From: an uncultured Pseudomonadota bacterium
Lineage (GTDB): Bacteria; Pseudomonadota; Gammaproteobacteria; Steroidobacterales; Steroidobacteraceae
Direction of reading: 5' to 3'
Assembly (NCBI GenBank): GCA_946479515.1
Contig: CAMLGF010000062.1
Span: 1-22,610, forward strand
DNA: 22,610 nt
Shown: positions 1-8,662 of the stretch, piece by piece
Numbering within the stretch: position 1 is the stretch's first letter
How the letters are laid out: the number at the start of each line of letters is the position of its first letter
Made by a program: the position numbers and the translations under genes
The notes under the pieces: generated by a model
Seen by the model: only the letters and a program-made list of their open reading frames with translations
Told to the model about the DNA's origin: nothing
Database searches by the model: none

Positions 1-40
1 TAGCCGCGCCGCTTATTCTGGCGGTAGGGCCGATCGGGAG

Positions 41-151
41 CGGTGCCGGGTGAAGTTTCTCGTGGTAAATGCAGGTTTGCGGCGAGCGCATCTACGCTAG
101 TGAATGTCTTCGCAAACCTGCATTTACCACGAGAACCTTCACCCGGCACCG
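41..151. repeat. 41-bp near-perfect inverted repeat (REP/MITE-like or structural terminator)
   Basis: The arms lie at 41-81 and 111-151 and are reverse complements except for one mismatch (position 56 against 136). The 29-nt spacer at 82-110 has its own short stem (AGCG at 85-88 with CGCT at 95-98). The right arm ends one base beyond the stop codon of the response regulator gene, so the RNA would fold right after translation ends. No T-run follows on the minus strand, so it is not a standard intrinsic terminator, and the stem is longer than most terminators. No target-site duplication is visible in the flanks. It could be a REP doublet, a MITE or a 3'-end-protecting hairpin. The structure is certain; its role is not. 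Confidence 0.9.
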
Positions 152-152
152 T

Positions 153-809
153 TCAAAGCCTGATCAACCCCCGCTTGTGCGCGACCGCCACGGCTTCGGT
201 GCGGGAAATGGCGTCGAGCTTGCCGAGGATGGCTTTCACGTGGGTCTTCGCGGTGCCTTCGGTGATGTCGAGCCGCCGGGCGATGTCTTTGTTGGATCGC
301 CCCTCGGCCACGAGCTGCAGCACGTCGAGCTCGCGCGAGGTCAGCGACGGCTTGCTCATGCGCTGCAGGGCCTTCGCGGCCACGCTCGATGACGTGTACG
401 GCCGGTCGTCGGCCACCGCGCGGATCGCCGACAGGATCTCGGTGCGCGGCGCGTCCTTCAGCAGATAGCCCTTCGCGCCCTGGCTCAACGAGCGGAAGAT
501 GTCCTCGTCGCCGTCATACGTGGTCATGATGAGCAGGCAGGCCTTGGGATGCTTCTCCAGCACCTTCTGCACCACGGCCGCCCCGTCCAGCTTGGGCATG
601 CGCAGATCGAGCACCATCACATCCGGCCGGTGCTGCTCGTACAGCGCCAGTGCTTCTGCCCCGTCGCCGGCCTCGGCCACCACCTGCATGTCCGGCTGCT
701 GGTTGACGATGGCGGCGAGGCCGTCGCGCACCACCGGATGATCATCCGCCAGGATCACACTGATCTTGCGCGCCGCCGCGGAAGACGAGGATTTCGCGAC
801 TGCGCTCAT
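153..809 (-). CDS. NarL/FixJ-type two-component response regulator
   Basis: A 218-residue transcription regulator. An N-terminal receiver domain (about 16-132) has the acidic pair D22-D23, phosphoacceptor D68 in the VLDLRMP context, T96, and K118 in the YLLKDA motif. A C-terminal LuxR/GerE helix-turn-helix (about 154-215) begins SLTSRELDVLQLVAEGRSNKDIA. Length and order are normal for the NarL family. The ATG at 807-809 was chosen because it overlaps the kinase stop codon as ATGA, a sign of translational coupling, and because upstream residues of the longer frame read as a shadow of the kinase. It should be phosphorylated by the kinase encoded just upstream. Because both follow an RND pump on the same strand, the pump operon is a likely target, but the sequence does not prove that. 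Confidence 0.95.
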   Translation of the reverse strand: MSAVAKSSSSAAARKISVILADDHPVVRDGLAAIVNQQPDMQVVAEAGDGAEALALYEQHRPDVMVLDLRMPKLDGAAVVQKVLEKHPKACLLIMTTYDGDEDIFRSLSQGAKGYLLKDAPRTEILSAIRAVADDRPYTSSSVAAKALQRMSKPSLTSRELDVLQLVAEGRSNKDIARRLDITEGTAKTHVKAILGKLDAISRTEAVAVAHKRGLIRL

Positions 810-2605
810 GCGGCCACCTTGCGACGCGGCAGGGTTACCGACACGCGGGTACCTTCCCCGGGCTTGCTCTCGATGTGGAACTGCCCGCCGATGGCGCCGG
901 CGCGCTCGCGCATGTTGTTGAGGCCATACCCCTGCTGCGCATACAGCTCTGGGTTCAGCGTCATGCCGCGGCCGTCGTCGCGTACGCTCAGCGACCAGTG
1001 CGATTCCACTTCCAGCAGCTCGATGAACACATTGTTCGGGTGTGCATGCCGCAGTGCATTGCTGATGGCCTCCTGCGCGATGCGCAGCAGTTCGTGCTGC
1101 TTCTCGGGCGCGAGGCCCTGGGCATTCATGCCGCCGTTGAAGTGGCACTTCACGCGGCCGTCGACCGTGGTGCGTTCGCATAGCGCGCGCAATGCCAGCT
1201 CAAGGCCCTGCTGCTTCAGCTGTTCCGGGCGTAAGGCCTGCACCGAGCGGCGCGCCTCGGTGAGACCCTCGCGCGCCAGGTCGCGGATGCGCGTGAGGAT
1301 GGCCGGCAGCGGCGAGTTGCGCGCGCATTCGTGCATGGCTTCCTCGGCCGCGCCGAGCTGCATGAGGATGCCGGTGAATCCCTGCGCCAGGCCATCGTGG
1401 ATTTCCTGGCCAATGCGGTTGCGCTCGGCGAGCACCGCGGCGTCTTTGGCCGCCATGCCCAGCTTCTTGAGGCCGATGCACAGCATGATCTGGTGCGCCA
1501 CCGCCAACGCCAGCTCGGCGCGCTCGGCATTCAATGCATCGCTCTGCTTGAAGACCAGGCCGATGCAGCCCACGGTCTGCTCGCCGACCACCAGCGGCAA
1601 TAGATAGACGCTCTGATGACCCTCGCGGGCATGCCAGGCGGCGGCGCCCGGCCAGCGGATGCGGTCGAGCGGTTCGAGCTGGTGGAAGGAAGGCTCGCGG
1701 AACTGCTGCAGCACTTCGAGGATGCGCGTCTCCTCGTTGGTGGCGGTCGGCTGGTAGGGAGGCGGCGCCATCCGCCCGTCCTCGACGTGGCAGAAGGCCC
1801 GCCAGTGATTCGCTTCCTTGTCGAAGCCGATGGTGAACGCGGCGGCGGCATCGAGCTGCCGGGTGGCTTCGATGAGGATGTTGGTGACGAACTCGTGCGG
1901 GTCGGCGTCGCGCGCCAGCCGCGTGAGGTTGGTCCGGAGCAGGGCGTTGGCGCGCATGGCCGAAGTGAGCCGCTCTTCCTCGGCGAGCTCGCGTTCGCGG
2001 CGCATGGTGTCGAGCAGGCGTTCGCGATGCAGCGCCGCGCCCACCAGCCCGGCCGCGATCTCCAGCGCCGAGACGATCGACGAATCGAATTCGCGCACCC
2101 GCTGCCAGTCGTCAAAGCCGATCACGCCCACGTACTCGCCATCCACGAGGATGGGCACGATGGCCGAGGTGCGCGCCTTGTCGCTGGTGATACTGGCATT
2201 GTCGAAATGGCTCTGCGCCTCGGGGCAGAACACCACGCTCTTGCCCGACTGCAGCATGTTGCAGAACCGGTCGGAGCGCGGTTCGTTCCAGGGATCGGTG
2301 CCGTCGCACTCGCCCTCGCAGCAGTCGGCGAGACTCTCGTTGATCCACTCGGCCTGGATCTTCAGCCACTTCTCGCCGTTCGGGCCGCTCTCGGCGAAGG
2401 CGAGCGCGGTGCGGTCGACCTGGGCGGCTTCGCCCAACAACCGCAGCACTTCGGGCATGACCTCCATGGCGTGCGGCGCTTCCAGCAGCAGGCGGCTGGC
2501 CTGGGCCGATGCCGCCAGCAGGCGTTCGCGCTGCTGCAGGTACTGGGTGTTGAGAATGCCTTCGGCGGCCGCCGCCAGGTCTACGGGATTGGTGCTCATG
2601 GCCAT
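806..2605 (-). CDS. Cytoplasmic GAF-GAF sensor histidine kinase, NarX/DegS (HisKA_3) class
   Basis: A 599-residue kinase with no membrane segment. It contains two GAF-like domains (about 45-195 and 225-380), a HisKA_3 dimerisation region with phospho-acceptor H403 in the motif RNRIGQEIHDGLAQGF, and a HATPase_c domain with N-box N516, G1 box DDGRGM (543-548) and G2 box GYGLNNMRERA (559-569). This kinase class pairs with NarL-type regulators, matching the gene that overlaps its stop codon by four bases. The first GAF domain carries an unusual cysteine set (C95, C96, C100, C115, C127) that could bind a metal, cofactor or thiol-reactive ligand. The start is 44 nt past the outer-membrane channel gene. 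An ATG at 2599 is an equally good alternative start, since no strong ribosome site favours either. Confidence 0.93.
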   Translation of the reverse strand: MAMSTNPVDLAAAAEGILNTQYLQQRERLLAASAQASRLLLEAPHAMEVMPEVLRLLGEAAQVDRTALAFAESGPNGEKWLKIQAEWINESLADCCEGECDGTDPWNEPRSDRFCNMLQSGKSVVFCPEAQSHFDNASITSDKARTSAIVPILVDGEYVGVIGFDDWQRVREFDSSIVSALEIAAGLVGAALHRERLLDTMRRERELAEEERLTSAMRANALLRTNLTRLARDADPHEFVTNILIEATRQLDAAAAFTIGFDKEANHWRAFCHVEDGRMAPPPYQPTATNEETRILEVLQQFREPSFHQLEPLDRIRWPGAAAWHAREGHQSVYLLPLVVGEQTVGCIGLVFKQSDALNAERAELALAVAHQIMLCIGLKKLGMAAKDAAVLAERNRIGQEIHDGLAQGFTGILMQLGAAEEAMHECARNSPLPAILTRIRDLAREGLTEARRSVQALRPEQLKQQGLELALRALCERTTVDGRVKCHFNGGMNAQGLAPEKQHELLRIAQEAISNALRHAHPNNVFIELLEVESHWSLSVRDDGRGMTLNPELYAQQGYGLNNMRERAGAIGGQFHIESKPGEGTRVSVTLPRRKVAA

Positions 2606-2649
2606 GATGTTAACGCCAATTCATCCGGTTTCCGGACTTCGACGCGAGG

Positions 2650-4092
2650 TCATCTCGCCTGCGCGGTGCGCGTTCCGGACGGGCTTTGCCAGCCCCCGCC
2701 CAGCGACTTGTACACGGCGATCAGGCTGGTGGCGGCCTCCGTACGGCTGCGTGCCAGGCGGTCCTCCGATTCCAGCAGCGTGCGCTCGGCGGTCAGCACC
2801 TGCAGGAAGTCGCTGGCGCCGTTTTCATAACGTACCCGCGCGAGCCCCGCGGCCGTATGGCTGGCGCGAACCGCCGCCTCGTCGTGCACCAACCGTTCGC
2901 GGGCGCGGGCATGGGTCACGAGCGAATTCTCGGTCTCCTCCAGGGCCTTGAGCACGGTCTGTTCGTAGCGCAGCAACGCGCCTTCCTTGCGCCAGCTGGC
3001 CTGGGCGATGCGTGCCTGGACGTTGCCCAGATCGAGAATGCCCCAGGAGATTCCCGGGGCCAGCCGATAGGCATCCGAACCGCGTTCGCCCAACCCGTCC
3101 GAATCCGTCGCCACGTAGCCGGCACTGCCCGTGAAGGTGACACGCGGGAACAGATCGGCCACCGCCACGCCGACGCGCGCGGTGGCGGAGGCCAATTCGC
3201 GTTCGGCCACGCGGATGTCCGGCCGGCGGCGAAGCATGCCCGCCGGGTCGCCCACCGGCACGATGCCGGGCAGGGCGGGCAGGTCCTGCGGCGGCGTGAG
3301 CTCGGCGCGCAGCGCGCCCGGCTCCTGGCCGATGAGCACCGAGAGCCGGTGGATCGAACGGGCCACGGCGGCTTCCAGCGGCGCGATACCGCCCAGCGTG
3401 GACGACAGTTGCGCCTGCGCGCGCGCCGTGTCGAACTCGGTGCCGCTGCCGGCATCGAGTTTCGCATTGGCGAGATCCAGCGTGGCCCGCTGGTTCACGA
3501 CATTGCGGCGGGCCACGTCGAGCTGCTGCTGTTCACCGCGCAGTTCGAAATAGGCGCGCGTGACTTCCGCGGTCACCGACACCAGCGCGTCGCGCCGCCC
3601 GGCTTCGACCGCGCCGAGCTGGGCGTTGCTGGCTTCGAGCGCGCGGCGCGTGCCGCCGAAGAAGTCCAGCTCCCAGAAGGCGTCGAAACCCGCATCGTAC
3701 AACTCGCTGTCCCGTGCTGCGCCGGGCAGCGTGGTCGCCGTGGCGGTGCGCTGCCGCGTGTAGCCGGCGCCGGTGTCGATGGCCGGCGCCAGATCGAACG
3801 CCGCGTCGCGGCGCAGGGCGCGCGCCTCGCGCACGCGAGTCACGGCGATGCGCAGGTCGTGGTTGGCGGCCAGTGCGCGGGCGATGAGCGTGTCCAGCAT
3901 CGGGTCCTGGAAGTTCCGCCAGAATTGCGCCAGCGAGCCGGTGGCCTCGGCCTGCGTCGAGTAGGTAGGGGTGTCCGCGCTCGCGAAGCGCTCCGCCACC
4001 TTGTCTTCCGGTGCGTGGTAGTTGGGGCCGACGGCGCAGGCGCCGAGGACGGCCGCGGCGACGGGCGCGAGCAGCAATGCAGACTTACGCAT
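2650..4092 (-). CDS. RND efflux outer-membrane lipoprotein channel (NodT/OprM family)
   Basis: A 480-residue outer-membrane factor for a tripartite efflux pump. The N-terminus is a lipoprotein signal with lipobox VLGAC, giving lipidation at C19, followed by AVGPNYHAP, the hallmark start of mature NodT/OprM proteins. Two OEP repeats follow, with long helical stretches rich in Ala, Arg and Glu, including the typical RRPDIR motif and a C-terminal LxVLTAERTLLESEDRLARS segment. The ATG at 4090-4092 was chosen because GAGG lies about 9 nt upstream and because it gives a proper signal peptide; a longer frame to 4137 would add arginine-rich residues before the signal. The gene overlaps the 3' end of the permease gene by 8 nt, so the two should be co-translated. 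Confidence 0.96.
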   Translation of the reverse strand: MRKSALLLAPVAAAVLGACAVGPNYHAPEDKVAERFASADTPTYSTQAEATGSLAQFWRNFQDPMLDTLIARALAANHDLRIAVTRVREARALRRDAAFDLAPAIDTGAGYTRQRTATATTLPGAARDSELYDAGFDAFWELDFFGGTRRALEASNAQLGAVEAGRRDALVSVTAEVTRAYFELRGEQQQLDVARRNVVNQRATLDLANAKLDAGSGTEFDTARAQAQLSSTLGGIAPLEAAVARSIHRLSVLIGQEPGALRAELTPPQDLPALPGIVPVGDPAGMLRRRPDIRVAERELASATARVGVAVADLFPRVTFTGSAGYVATDSDGLGERGSDAYRLAPGISWGILDLGNVQARIAQASWRKEGALLRYEQTVLKALEETENSLVTHARARERLVHDEAAVRASHTAAGLARVRYENGASDFLQVLTAERTLLESEDRLARSRTEAATSLIAVYKSLGGGWQSPSGTRTAQAR

Positions 4093-7000
4093 GGGAGGAT
4101 ACCTCGACTTGGGTGGCGGCCTGCGTCGGCGCGCCAACGCCGCGACGCCTCACCAGCACGTAGAAGACCGGGGTGAGCAGCAGGCCGAACACGGTCACGC
4201 CGATCATCCCCGAGAACACCGCGGCACCCATGGCGCGGCGCACCTCGGCGCCGGCGCCGGTGGCGAGCACCAGCGGCAGCACGCCCATGATGAACGCGAT
4301 GGACGTCATCACGATGGGCCGCAGTCGCAGGCGCGCGGCCTCGAGCACGGCCTGGAAACGATCGCGGCCTTGCTCCTGCAGGTGCTTGGCGAATTCCACG
4401 ATCAGGATGGCGTTCTTGGAGGCAAGGCCCACGAGCACCAGGAAGCCGATCTGCGTGAAGATGTTGTTGTCGCCACCCTGCAGGCGGATGCCCGCGAGCC
4501 CGGCCAGCAGCGCCATCGGCACGATCAGGATGATGGCCAGCGGCAGCGTGAAGCTCTCGTACTGCGCGGCCAGCACCAGGAAGACGAAGATCACGCACAA
4601 AGGGAAGACGAACAATGCCGCGTCGCCGGCATCGATCTGCTGGAAGGCCAGGTCCGTCCACTCGTAGGTCATGCCGTTCGGCAGGTTCTCGTCGAGGATC
4701 TTCGCGATCGTCGCCTGGGCCTGGCCCGAGCTGTGACCGGGCGAGGGACCTCCGTTGATGTCCGCGCTGGCATAGCCGTTGAAACGCTCGACGATGTCCG
4801 GGCCGAAGGATTCCTTGACGGAGATCAGCGAGCCGAGGGGAACCATGTCGCCGGCGGCGTTGCGCGTCTTGAGCGGAAGAATGTCCTCCACCTGTGAGCG
4901 GAACGGCGCATCCGCCTGCGCCACCACACGGTAAGTACGGCCAAATCGGTTGAAGTCATTGACATACAGTGAGCCCAGGTTGACCTGCAGCGTCTGGAAC
5001 ACGTCGCTCAGCTGCACGCCCTGCTGCTTGATCTTCAGGCGGTCCACGTCGACGTCGAGCTGCGGCACGTTGATCTGATAGCTGGAGAACACGCCGGCCA
5101 GGGATGGGTCGGCCCACGCCTTCTGCAAGGCGTTCTGCACGGCCGCGTACAGGGCCTCCGCGCCACGGTTCTCGCGGTCCTCGACGTTGAGCTTGAAGCC
5201 GCCGAGCGTACCGAGGCCGATCACCGGCGGCGGGGGGAACACGGCGATGTAGGCATCCTGGATGCCGGCAAACTTCTGATTGAGCGACGCGGCGATCGCG
5301 CCGGCGCTCAGGCCCTTGCGCTCGGTGAAATCCTTGAGCGGGAAGAACACCAGCGCCGCGCTCGACTGCGAGGCGAAACCGTTGGCCGACACGCCGGCGA
5401 ACTGCACGGAGTTCAGCACGCCGGGCTCGGCCTTGGCGATCTCGCCCATGCGGCGCACGACCTCCGAGGTGCGGTCCAGCGAGGCGGCGGGCGGCAGCTG
5501 CACCACGCCCACCAGGTACAGCTTGTCCTGCTGCGGAATGAAGCCCGCGGGTGTGTGCATGAAGCCCCAGATGGTGAGGCCCACCAGTCCCGTGTAGATC
5601 GCGATGGCGATCGGCGCGCGCTTCACTGTGCGGGTGACGCCCCGCTGGTAGGCATCGCCGGCTCGCAGGAACGAGCCGTTGAACCACTTGAAGAAGCGGC
5701 CGAACAGCCTGTCCATGCCGCGCGTCAGCGCATCGGGCCTGGCATCGTGGGGCTTGAGCAGCACCGCGGCCAGCGCCGGCGAGAGCGTCAGCGAGTTGAA
5801 CGCCGAGATGATGGTGGAAACCGCGATGGTCAGCGCGAACTGCTTGTAGAACTGGCCGGTGAGGCCCGGCACGAAGGCCACCGGAATGAACACCGCCGAG
5901 AGCACCAGCGTGATGGCGATGATGGGGCGGCTCACCTCGCGCATGGCCTGCTTGGTGGCCTGCAGCGGCCGCATGCCGGCGGCGATGTGCCGCTCGACGT
6001 TCTCCACGACCACGATGGCATCGTCGACCACGATGCCGATGGCCAGCACCAGCCCGAACAGCGACAGCGTGTTGATGGAAAACCCGAGCGCGTACAGCAC
6101 CGCGAACGTGCCGATCACGGACACGGGCACGGCCACGAGCGGGATGATCGACGCGCGCCAGGTCTGCAGGAAGAGGATCACCACCAGCACGACCAGCGCC
6201 ACCGCTTCGAGCAATGTGTGCACGACCGCGTCGATGGACTGGCGGACGAACTGCGTCGGATCGTAGATGATGTCGTAGTCCATGCCGGCCGGGAAACTCT
6301 TCTTGAGCTTCTCCATGTCGGCGCGGACCTGGTTGGAGAGCTCGAGCGCATTCGACCCGGGGCTCTGATACACGGGAATGGCGACGGCGTTTTCATTGCC
6401 GAGCAGCGACTGCGTCGCGTAGGTGGCCGCGCCGAGTTCGAGGCGCGCGATGTCGCGCAGCCGCACGACTTCGCCGTGCTGGCCGGTCTTGACCACCACG
6501 TCGCCGAATTCCTCCTCGCTTTCCAGGCGGCCCTGCGCGTTCAACGCGAGCTGGAACTGCGCGCCCGCGGCGGGCGGCGCTCCCACCTGGCCGGCGGCCA
6601 CCTGCACGTTCTGCTCGCGGATGGCCGCGACCACGTCGCCGGTGGTGAGTTCGCGCGCCGCCATTTTCTGCGGATCCAGCCAGACGCGCATGGCGTAGTC
6701 GCCGGCGCCGAACACGCGCACGTCGCCCACGCCCTGCAGGCGTGCCAGCGTGTCACGCACATTGAGCGTGGCGTAATTGCGTAGATAGAGTGAGTCGTAA
6801 CGGCCGTCGGGCGATGTCAGGTGCACCACCATGAGGAAGGCGGGCGTGCTCTTGACCACCGAGACGCCGATGGCGCGCACGTCGTCGGGCAGACGGGGCA
6901 GGGCCTGCTGCACGCGGTTCTGCACCTGCACCTGCGCGCGATCCACGTCGGTGCCGATGCGGAACGTGACCGTGAGGGCCAGCGTGCCGTCCATGGTCGC

Positions 7001-7249
7001 CTGCGAGGACATGTCGAGCAGGTCCTCGACGCCGACGATTTCCTGTTCGAGCGGCGCCGCGACCGTCTCGGAGATGACCTTGGGATTGGCGCCGGGGTAG
7101 GCCGCGCGCACCACCACGGAGGGCGGCACGACCTCCGGGTACTCGCTGATCGGTAGTTTGAACAGCGAGATGATGCCCGCGATCAGGATGAAAGCCGACA
7201 GGACCGATGCGAACACCGGCCGGTCGATGAAGTAGCTGCTGAATTTCAT
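4085..7249 (-). CDS. RND multidrug efflux permease, HAE-1 family (MexF-like)
   Basis: A 1054-residue inner-membrane drug/proton antiporter of normal family length. It opens with MKFSSYFIDRPVFASVLSA, the usual first helix, then the LPISEYPEVVPPSV motif seen in the MexF branch of HAE-1 pumps. Proton-relay residues are intact: D409-D410 in IGIVVDDAIVVVENVER, K945 in GLASKNAILIVEFAKH and a threonine near 982 in RPIVMTS. The two large periplasmic loops and the central repeat are present without frameshift. It sits 45 nt after the adaptor gene and overlaps the channel gene. Substrate cannot be read from sequence; organic toxicants are typical of this branch, and the nearby arsenic genes do not make it an arsenite pump. 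A CusA-type metal pump is unlikely given the motif set. Confidence 0.97.
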   Translation of the reverse strand: MKFSSYFIDRPVFASVLSAFILIAGIISLFKLPISEYPEVVPPSVVVRAAYPGANPKVISETVAAPLEQEIVGVEDLLDMSSQATMDGTLALTVTFRIGTDVDRAQVQVQNRVQQALPRLPDDVRAIGVSVVKSTPAFLMVVHLTSPDGRYDSLYLRNYATLNVRDTLARLQGVGDVRVFGAGDYAMRVWLDPQKMAARELTTGDVVAAIREQNVQVAAGQVGAPPAAGAQFQLALNAQGRLESEEEFGDVVVKTGQHGEVVRLRDIARLELGAATYATQSLLGNENAVAIPVYQSPGSNALELSNQVRADMEKLKKSFPAGMDYDIIYDPTQFVRQSIDAVVHTLLEAVALVVLVVILFLQTWRASIIPLVAVPVSVIGTFAVLYALGFSINTLSLFGLVLAIGIVVDDAIVVVENVERHIAAGMRPLQATKQAMREVSRPIIAITLVLSAVFIPVAFVPGLTGQFYKQFALTIAVSTIISAFNSLTLSPALAAVLLKPHDARPDALTRGMDRLFGRFFKWFNGSFLRAGDAYQRGVTRTVKRAPIAIAIYTGLVGLTIWGFMHTPAGFIPQQDKLYLVGVVQLPPAASLDRTSEVVRRMGEIAKAEPGVLNSVQFAGVSANGFASQSSAALVFFPLKDFTERKGLSAGAIAASLNQKFAGIQDAYIAVFPPPPVIGLGTLGGFKLNVEDRENRGAEALYAAVQNALQKAWADPSLAGVFSSYQINVPQLDVDVDRLKIKQQGVQLSDVFQTLQVNLGSLYVNDFNRFGRTYRVVAQADAPFRSQVEDILPLKTRNAAGDMVPLGSLISVKESFGPDIVERFNGYASADINGGPSPGHSSGQAQATIAKILDENLPNGMTYEWTDLAFQQIDAGDAALFVFPLCVIFVFLVLAAQYESFTLPLAIILIVPMALLAGLAGIRLQGGDNNIFTQIGFLVLVGLASKNAILIVEFAKHLQEQGRDRFQAVLEAARLRLRPIVMTSIAFIMGVLPLVLATGAGAEVRRAMGAAVFSGMIGVTVFGLLLTPVFYVLVRRRGVGAPTQAATQVEVSSHA

Positions 7250-7294
7250 GGGGATGGCAGTTCCGCGGGCTCGGTTCTTGTTTCAGTTCTCGGC

Positions 7295-8479
7295 TCAGTT
7301 TTGGGCGACCAGCGTGTTGCCGCCCCTGCGGGGCTCGCCCATCGCCACGAGCTGCGGCGTCACCGGCATGCCGGGACGCACCATCTGCAGTCCCTTGACC
7401 ACGATGACGTCGTCGGCGCTCAGGCCCTCGCGCACCACGCGCAGGCCGTCGATGACCGGCCCGAGCTTCACGGGCGTGTACTCGATCTTGTTGTCCGCGC
7501 CCACCTTGAGCACGAACTTGACGCTCTGATCCGTGCCCACGGCGCTGTCGTTGATCAGCAGGGCGTCATAGCGGGCGCTGCCGGGCAGCTTCACGCGCGC
7601 GAACATGCCCGGCGTGAAGCGCCGGTCCTTGTTGGTGAACAGGCCGCGCGCGTGGATGGTGCCGGTGTTCGGGTCCAGCTCGTTGTCGAGGAACACCAGC
7701 ACGCCTTCGTGTGGCGTGCCCTGCTCGTCGGCGAGGCCGGCCCAGAGCGCACTGCGCGAATTGCGCTGGCTCTCGAGTTCGCCCCGCGCCTCGAGGGCGG
7801 TGTACTTGAGGAAGGCCTGCTCGTTGCTCTCGAAGGAAACGTAGATGGGGTCCATCGACACGACGGTGGTGAGCAGCGTCTGGCCGGCGGCCACCAGGTT
7901 GCCCGCGGTCACCTCGGCGCGGCCCACGACGCCGGCGATCGGCGCGCGCACTTCGGTGAAGGAGAGATCGAGCGCGGCCGATTCCACGGCCGCTTCCGCC
8001 GCCTGCAAGCCGGCGGCAGCCTGCTCGTTGCCCGATGTGCGCGCGTCGAATTCCTCCTGCGAGATGGCGCGCTTGGCCAGCAGCTTCTCCGCACGTTCCT
8101 GCTCGGAGCCGGCGAGCGCGAGCTGCGTGCGCGCGCGGGTCAGCTCGGCTTGGGCGCGCTTGAGCGTCGCCTGGTAAGGGCGCGGATCGATGACGTAGAG
8201 AATGTCGCCTTTCTTCACCTCGTGGCCCTGCTGGAAGCGGGCCGAGGTGATGTAGCCGGACACCCGCGGGCGCACTTCCACGCGTTCCACGGCCTCGAAC
8301 CGCCCGGTGAACTCGTCGAATTCGGTGACCGGCCGGGACACGACCTTGGCGGCCTGCACCGGGGGAGGGGCGGCGTGCGTGGTCTCCGCCGCTTCATTGC
8401 GGGCGCAGGAGCTGAGGATCATCGCGGCGAGTGGCGTCATGAGCGTGAGGGCGAAAGAGGTTTTGACGGTCTTGTGCAC
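7295..8479 (-). CDS. RND efflux periplasmic adaptor (membrane fusion) lipoprotein
   Basis: A 394-residue adaptor linking permease and outer-membrane channel. The GTG at 8477-8479 was chosen because GGGAGA lies 6 nt upstream and the product then starts with a lipoprotein signal ending LSSC (lipidation at C25). An in-frame upstream extension to 8857 lacks these traits and would run through arsR. Features in order are a first barrel and lipoyl half (VERVEVRPRVSGYI), an alpha hairpin rich in Ala, Glu and Arg, a second lipoyl half (VRAPIAGVVGRAEVTAGNLVAAGQ), then beta-barrel and membrane-proximal domains. It is the first gene of the pump operon and is divergent from arsR. No clear promoter could be read in the GC-rich leader. 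Confidence 0.95.
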   Translation of the reverse strand: MHKTVKTSFALTLMTPLAAMILSSCARNEAAETTHAAPPPVQAAKVVSRPVTEFDEFTGRFEAVERVEVRPRVSGYITSARFQQGHEVKKGDILYVIDPRPYQATLKRAQAELTRARTQLALAGSEQERAEKLLAKRAISQEEFDARTSGNEQAAAGLQAAEAAVESAALDLSFTEVRAPIAGVVGRAEVTAGNLVAAGQTLLTTVVSMDPIYVSFESNEQAFLKYTALEARGELESQRNSRSALWAGLADEQGTPHEGVLVFLDNELDPNTGTIHARGLFTNKDRRFTPGMFARVKLPGSARYDALLINDSAVGTDQSVKFVLKVGADNKIEYTPVKLGPVIDGLRVVREGLSADDVIVVKGLQMVRPGMPVTPQLVAMGEPRRGGNTLVAQN

Positions 8480-8631
8480 AGGGAATCTCCCTTCGGGTTG
8501 TGCTGCGTATCTTGCGGACCCCGGCGGCCGCGCACATGGACCCGGCGGGTAAGTGGCGCGGCCCCAGGCGATGGGCGGTGCTCTATCCCTTTGTGGGTAG
8601 GGCACGCGCGCGCCAAGGCCGGCAATTGACG

Positions 8632-8655
8632 TTACGATAATCCTCGTAATATCGT
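8632..8655. promoter_or_regulatory. Overlapping palindromes in the arsR promoter, probable ArsR operator
   Basis: Two perfect 6-bp dyads interlock: TTACGA (8632-8637) with TCGTAA (8644-8649), and ACGATA (8634-8639) with TATCGT (8650-8655). A possible -35 TTGACG lies at 8626-8631 and a weak -10 TAATAT at 8647-8652, so a bound repressor would cover the -10 region. AT-rich imperfect dyads at the promoter are typical of ArsR/SmtB operators, which supports autoregulation. Whether it also affects the divergent pump operon, whose start codon is about 150 nt away, is unknown. Confidence 0.6.
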
Positions 8656-8662
8656 TCAGTGC

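Noticed and set aside
549..1607. Long plus-strand reading frame opposite the kinase gene
   Set aside because: It is antisense to the kinase, has no recognisable domain and its open frame follows from high GC codon bias.
5555..6784. Long plus-strand frame rich in His, Arg and Asp opposite the RND permease
   Set aside because: It is a composition shadow of the permease antisense strand, with low-complexity residues and no motif.
4085..7249. The RND permease as a CusA-type metal or arsenite exporter
   Set aside because: Its N-terminal and periplasmic motifs fit HAE-1 drug pumps of the MexF branch, so arsenic proximity alone is not evidence.
7301..8629. Plus-strand frame covering the adaptor gene
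   Set aside because: The minus-strand adaptor has lipobox, lipoyl halves and a ribosome site; the plus frame has none of these.
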